A stretch of DNA of 64,000 nt. It comes from Homoserinibacter sp. GY 40078. GTDB taxonomy: Bacteria; Actinomycetota; Actinomycetes; Actinomycetales; Microbacteriaceae. Where the stretch lies: assembly GCF_008017545.1 (NCBI RefSeq), contig NZ_VRTZ01000001.1, positions 186,001 to 250,000 of the forward strand. Reading direction: 5' to 3'. Below, piece after piece: positions 62,104-64,000 of this stretch. The first letter of the stretch is position 1. Each line of letters opens with the position of its first letter. Made by a program: the position numbers and the translations under genes. The notes beneath the pieces were generated by a model. The model was not told the DNA's origin. It made no database searches and saw only the letters and a list, made by a program, of their open reading frames with translations.

Positions 62104-62357
62104 GAGGTCGCCTCCCGGGCGTCGAGGGCGCGCCGGAGCCGATCCGGATCGACGCGCCAGATGGTGTGCACGCGGTCGTCGATGAGCAGCACGGGGATCT
62201 CCTCGGCGTACTGGGCGAGCAGGCGCTCGTCCTCGAGGATGTTGCGCTCCTCGACCTCGAGCCCGCGCTCGGCCGCCACCTCGGAGACGATCGCGCGCGC
62301 ATCGTCGCACAGGTGGCATCCGGGCTTTCCGAGAAGAGTCAGGCGCGGATCGGGCAC
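62100..62357 (-). CDS. Glutaredoxin-like (DUF836) protein
   Basis: An 85-residue thioredoxin-fold protein with the redox motif KPGCHLCDDA near the N-terminus and the cis-Pro segment EEIPVLLIDD. It resembles the glutaredoxin-like DUF836 family. Its substrate is unknown. The GTG at 62357 lies 6 nt after a TAGTCT -10 hexamer that overlaps the -10 of the divergent HAD gene. Coupled to the Dabb gene. Confidence 0.87.
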   Translation of the reverse strand: MPDPRLTLLGKPGCHLCDDARAIVSEVAAERGLEVEERNILEDERLLAQYAEEIPVLLIDDRVHTIWRVDPDRLRRALDAREATS

Positions 62358-62362
62358 GCACC

Positions 62363-62369
62363 TAGACTA
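62363..62369. promoter_or_regulatory. Symmetric overlapping divergent -10 elements
   Basis: TAGACTA read on the plus strand gives TAGACT (62363-62368), and on the minus strand TAGTCT (62369-62364). The two -10 hexamers share five bases. The minus-strand one ends 6 nt before the GTG at 62357, and the plus-strand one 9 nt before the ATG at 62378. Confidence 0.55.
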
Positions 62370-62377
62370 TGGGGGTC

Positions 62378-63145
62378 ATGCCCGAGGAACATCCCGCGAC
62401 CCCGAGCGAGCGACCGGTCGTCGCGTTCTTCGACGTCGACAACACGCTCATGCGCGGCACGAGCGTGTTCCACGTCGGACGCGAGGCGTGGTCGCACGGC
62501 ATCATCGGATGGCGGGACATCGCCCTCTTCGCGTGGCACCAGCGACGGTTCATCAAGGTCGGCGAGAACCACGAGCACATGGGCTCCGCGCGCGAGCGGG
62601 CGCTGGGGCTCGTGGCTGGGCACACCGAGAATCAGATCCGCGCGCTGGCCGAGAACATCTGGGACCACCGCATCAAGCCCAGGCTGTGGCCCGAGACGGT
62701 CGCCCTCGCGCACGAGCACATCGCGAAGGGCCATCAGGTGTGGGTCGTCTCGGCGACACCGGTAGAGGTGGGCGAGCTGATCGCGCGCAAGCTGGGGCTG
62801 ACGGGCGCGCTCGGCACCCGCGTCGAAGCAGTCGACGGCGTGTATACAGGACGCCTCGTGGGGTCCGTGCTGCACGCCGAGCACAAGGCCGTCGCGGCGC
62901 GCGAGCTCGCCGAGAGCATCGGCGCCGACCTCGCCGCATCGTGGGCGTACTCCGACAGCCGCAATGACATCCCCCTGCTCGAGCTGGTAGGCAACCGCGT
63001 CGCCGTGAACCCTGATGCCGGGCTCGCGCGGTACGCCGCCGAGAAGGGCTGGCCGACGATGCGGCTCGACCACGCGTCGATCAAGGCCCAGCAGAAGCGG
63101 GTGCGGCGCGAGGCCAAGCCGGTGGGGCGCGGCCGACGCGACTGA
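62378..63145 (+). CDS. HAD-IB family phosphatase (SerB-like)
   Basis: A 255-residue HAD hydrolase. It has motif I FFDVDNTLMRG, motif II VVSATP, a Lys in HAEHKA and motif III/IV in AYSDSRNDIPLLE. The C-terminus is Arg/Lys-rich. It belongs to subfamily IB with SerB and the CDP-alcohol-linked phosphatases; the substrate is unknown. ATG 62378 is preferred over ATG 62369 because the latter touches the -10 element. Confidence 0.88.
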   Translation: MPEEHPATPSERPVVAFFDVDNTLMRGTSVFHVGREAWSHGIIGWRDIALFAWHQRRFIKVGENHEHMGSARERALGLVAGHTENQIRALAENIWDHRIKPRLWPETVALAHEHIAKGHQVWVVSATPVEVGELIARKLGLTGALGTRVEAVDGVYTGRLVGSVLHAEHKAVAARELAESIGADLAASWAYSDSRNDIPLLELVGNRVAVNPDAGLARYAAEKGWPTMRLDHASIKAQQKRVRREAKPVGRGRRD

Positions 63146-63195
63146 TCGCCCCGAGCCCGGCTGCGCAGCCCGCAACGACGATCACCGCAACGACG

Positions 63196-63222
63196 AAGCC
63201 CCGGACCTGAGGCCCGGGGCTT
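63196..63222 (-). terminator. Terminator downstream of the bS22-like gene
   Basis: AAGCCCCGG / CCGGGGCTT form a 9-bp stem with a 9-nt loop in the gap between convergent genes. It may serve both directions. Confidence 0.65.
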
Positions 63223-63245
63223 GCGGAATGAACTGCGGTGCAGTC

Positions 63246-63344
63246 CTACTTCTTGTTGCGACGCTGGTGACGCGTCTTGCGGAGAAGCTTGCGGTGCTTC
63301 TTCTTCGCCATGCGCTTGCGGCGCTTCTTGATGACGGAACCCAT
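63246..63344 (-). CDS. bS22-like / COX24-domain small ribosomal protein
   Basis: A 32-residue, highly basic protein, MGSVIKKRRKRMAKKKHRKL and then a further run of Arg/Lys ending QRRNKK. This is the AURKAIP1/COX24 motif found in actinobacteria and identified as ribosomal protein bS22 in mycobacteria (established for that group; applied here by similarity). The ATG at 63344 has GAGGTG upstream. Two -10 hexamers, TAGGCT (63406-63401) and TAGACT (63420-63415), stand before it. Confidence 0.88.
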   Translation of the reverse strand: MGSVIKKRRKRMAKKKHRKLLRKTRHQRRNKK

Positions 63345-63400
63345 GTTCACCTCACTCGTTCGTCGTCGGACCGACTCCGGGTCCTGGACGAACCGCGGGA

Positions 63401-63420
63401 AGCCTAACCGGGAGAGTCTA
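63401..63420 (-). promoter_or_regulatory. Promoter candidates for the bS22-like gene
   Basis: TAGGCT (63406-63401) and TAGACT (63420-63415) on the minus strand are both acceptable -10 hexamers; the transcript has a leader of about 50 nt. Confidence 0.35.
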
Positions 63421-63439
63421 CCAAAGGCGCCGACGGCGC

Positions 63440-63640
63440 TCAGCCGACCTGGGCGCCCCCGCCCGCGAGGCCCACGACTCCGGCGACCGCCGACTCGGGG
63501 ATGCGGTACGAACGTCCGAAGCGCACCGCCGGCAATTCGCCCGCGTGCACAAGACGGTAGACGGTCATCGTCGATACGCGCATCATGTCGGCGACCTCTT
63601 GGACGGTGAGGAAGCGGACGTCAGACAGATCCTGCGCCAT
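63440..63640 (-). CDS. BldC-like excisionase-type DNA-binding protein
   Basis: A 66-residue MerR-like helix-turn-helix protein. RFLTVQEVADMMRVSTMTVYRLVHAGELPAV carries the two helices, and GRSYRIPESAV the wing. It matches the small excisionase/BldC family that is conserved in actinobacteria as chromosomal regulators. BldC of Streptomyces binds direct repeats head to tail (known). The ATG at 63640 follows GGAAGG; a longer GTG form would translate the upstream repeats. No integrase is nearby, so a phage origin is unlikely. Confidence 0.85.
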   Translation of the reverse strand: MAQDLSDVRFLTVQEVADMMRVSTMTVYRLVHAGELPAVRFGRSYRIPESAVAGVVGLAGGGAQVG

Positions 63641-63670
63641 GCTTCCGCCTTCCCGGCCCGTGTGGTGGTT

Positions 63671-63697
63671 GTGACTCGTGTGACTCCTGTGACGGGA
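63671..63697. repeat. 9-bp tandem direct repeats upstream of the BldC-like gene
   Basis: GTGAC recurs at 63671, 63680 and 63689 with an exact 9-bp period (units GTGACTCGT, GTGACTCCT, GTGACGGGA), and a fourth GTG at 63698. The array lies 31 bp upstream of the start codon of the BldC-like gene. The rest of the gap to 63785 shows no gene. Confidence 0.55.
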
Positions 63698-63785
63698 GTG
63701 CACTGGCACAGGCTATTGGGCGAGGGATGCCGCTGTCTAGGGCGGGTGATGGCCTTCGGCCAGGACCCGCCGCCTGGACGATGCG

Positions 63786-63998
63786 TCAGGCGGTGACAGT
63801 CCCCAAGAACAGCTGCGACTCCGTGAGCCGGGTCTGCATCGCGGTCGCGAGCGAGGTGAGCACGGACCGCGAACGGGACATCCCGATCGCACCGCCCATC
63901 ATCCCCGCGCCGGATTGCTGGGCGATCCGCGCGACGAGATTGCCCTCGTGCGAGAAGAAGGAGACCGTGTAGACCAAGCGCTGCTTCTTCCCCGCCAT
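63786..63998 (-). CDS. Small protein of unknown function (5' end near window edge)
   Basis: A 70-residue frame beginning MAGKKQRLVYTVSFFSHEG and ending FLGTVTA. It has no recognised family. A Gly/Met-rich middle (SGAGMMGGAIGMS) could be a short hydrophobic turn. The ATG at 63998 is two bases from the window end, so the ribosome-binding site is not visible and the true start may lie further upstream. Coding is supported only by codon bias. Confidence 0.5.
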   Translation of the reverse strand: MAGKKQRLVYTVSFFSHEGNLVARIAQQSGAGMMGGAIGMSRSRSVLTSLATAMQTRLTESQLFLGTVTA

Positions 63999-64000
63999 CG

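Noticed and set aside
63440-63640. Excisionase-type protein as a sign of a prophage or integrative element
   Set aside because: No integrase, attachment repeat or phage gene is near. BldC-like genes are normal chromosomal genes in actinobacteria.

Overview
The window is chromosomal DNA from a high-GC actinomycete. The best guess is a member of Microbacteriaceae. This rests on actinobacterial marks: very GC-rich codon use, many GTG starts, ATGA/GTGA-coupled gene pairs, menaquinone biosynthesis next to a ResB/CcsB/CcdA/TlpA cytochrome c maturation set, a BldC-like small regulator, a 32-residue bS22-type (COX24-like) protein and an archaeal-type AspRS. No phage, insertion sequence, CRISPR array or rRNA operon was seen. 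One tRNA gene, tRNA-Tyr(GTA), is present. No gene-free stretch reaches 300 bases.

Layout. (1) 1-3004: two divergent GH13 alpha-glucan enzymes around a LacI-type operator. (2) 3033-10061: M23 peptidase with a short coupled leader ORF, inositol monophosphatase, a surface beta-helix protein with an LADTG sorting tail, a NarL-type two-component pair and a PHP phosphatase. (3) 10065-19838: a sugar-utilisation locus (LacI regulator, two ABC permeases, binding lipoprotein; divergently, two alpha/alpha-toroid glycosidases and a GH35 beta-galactosidase) around a 49-bp quasi-palindromic operator region, without its own ATPase. (4) 19992-25964: a 1,990-residue surface protein with two metallophosphoesterase domains and a roughly 210-residue domain present three times. 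(5) 25999-35454: molybdenum cofactor and molybdate locus (DUF6510, FAD/NAD reductase, sulfite-oxidase-like molybdoenzyme, moaA, moaD, moaE, a moaC-mogA fusion, moeA, moeZ-like, a mop/TOBE regulator, modABC). (6) 35498-40866: HTH-nucleotidyltransferase with a perfect palindrome at its promoter, tRNA-Tyr, LacI regulator, lytic transglycosylase-like protein, YajQ, DUF4240 and cardiolipin synthase. (7) 40953-53287: ferredoxin-NADP reductase and an almost complete menaquinone set (polyprenyl synthase, menG, F, D, A, E, B, C; no menH seen) with a PPK2 gene inside. (8) 53424-55332: two genes, the first of clearly lower GC, which look acquired. (9) 55301-59909: cytochrome c maturation. (10) 60053-63998: aspS and small house-keeping genes.

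Working together. Menaquinone, c-type cytochrome assembly and ferredoxin reductase genes form a respiratory block. The molybdenum block imports molybdate (ModABC), builds the cofactor (Moa/Moe) and supplies the molybdoenzyme at 26999-27589. The carbohydrate block imports and cuts a galactose-containing glycan.

Regulatory style. About twenty start codons have a TANNNT-like -10 hexamer ending about 6 nt (range 5-9) before them, with no Shine-Dalgarno sequence. This predicts many leaderless transcripts and was used to choose starts (for example cls at 39397). Two divergent pairs (38296/38319 and 62357/62378) appear to share overlapping -10 elements. Three intergenic inverted repeats (40868-40932, 59954-60008, 61395-61458) have long perfect arms but unrelated sequences.
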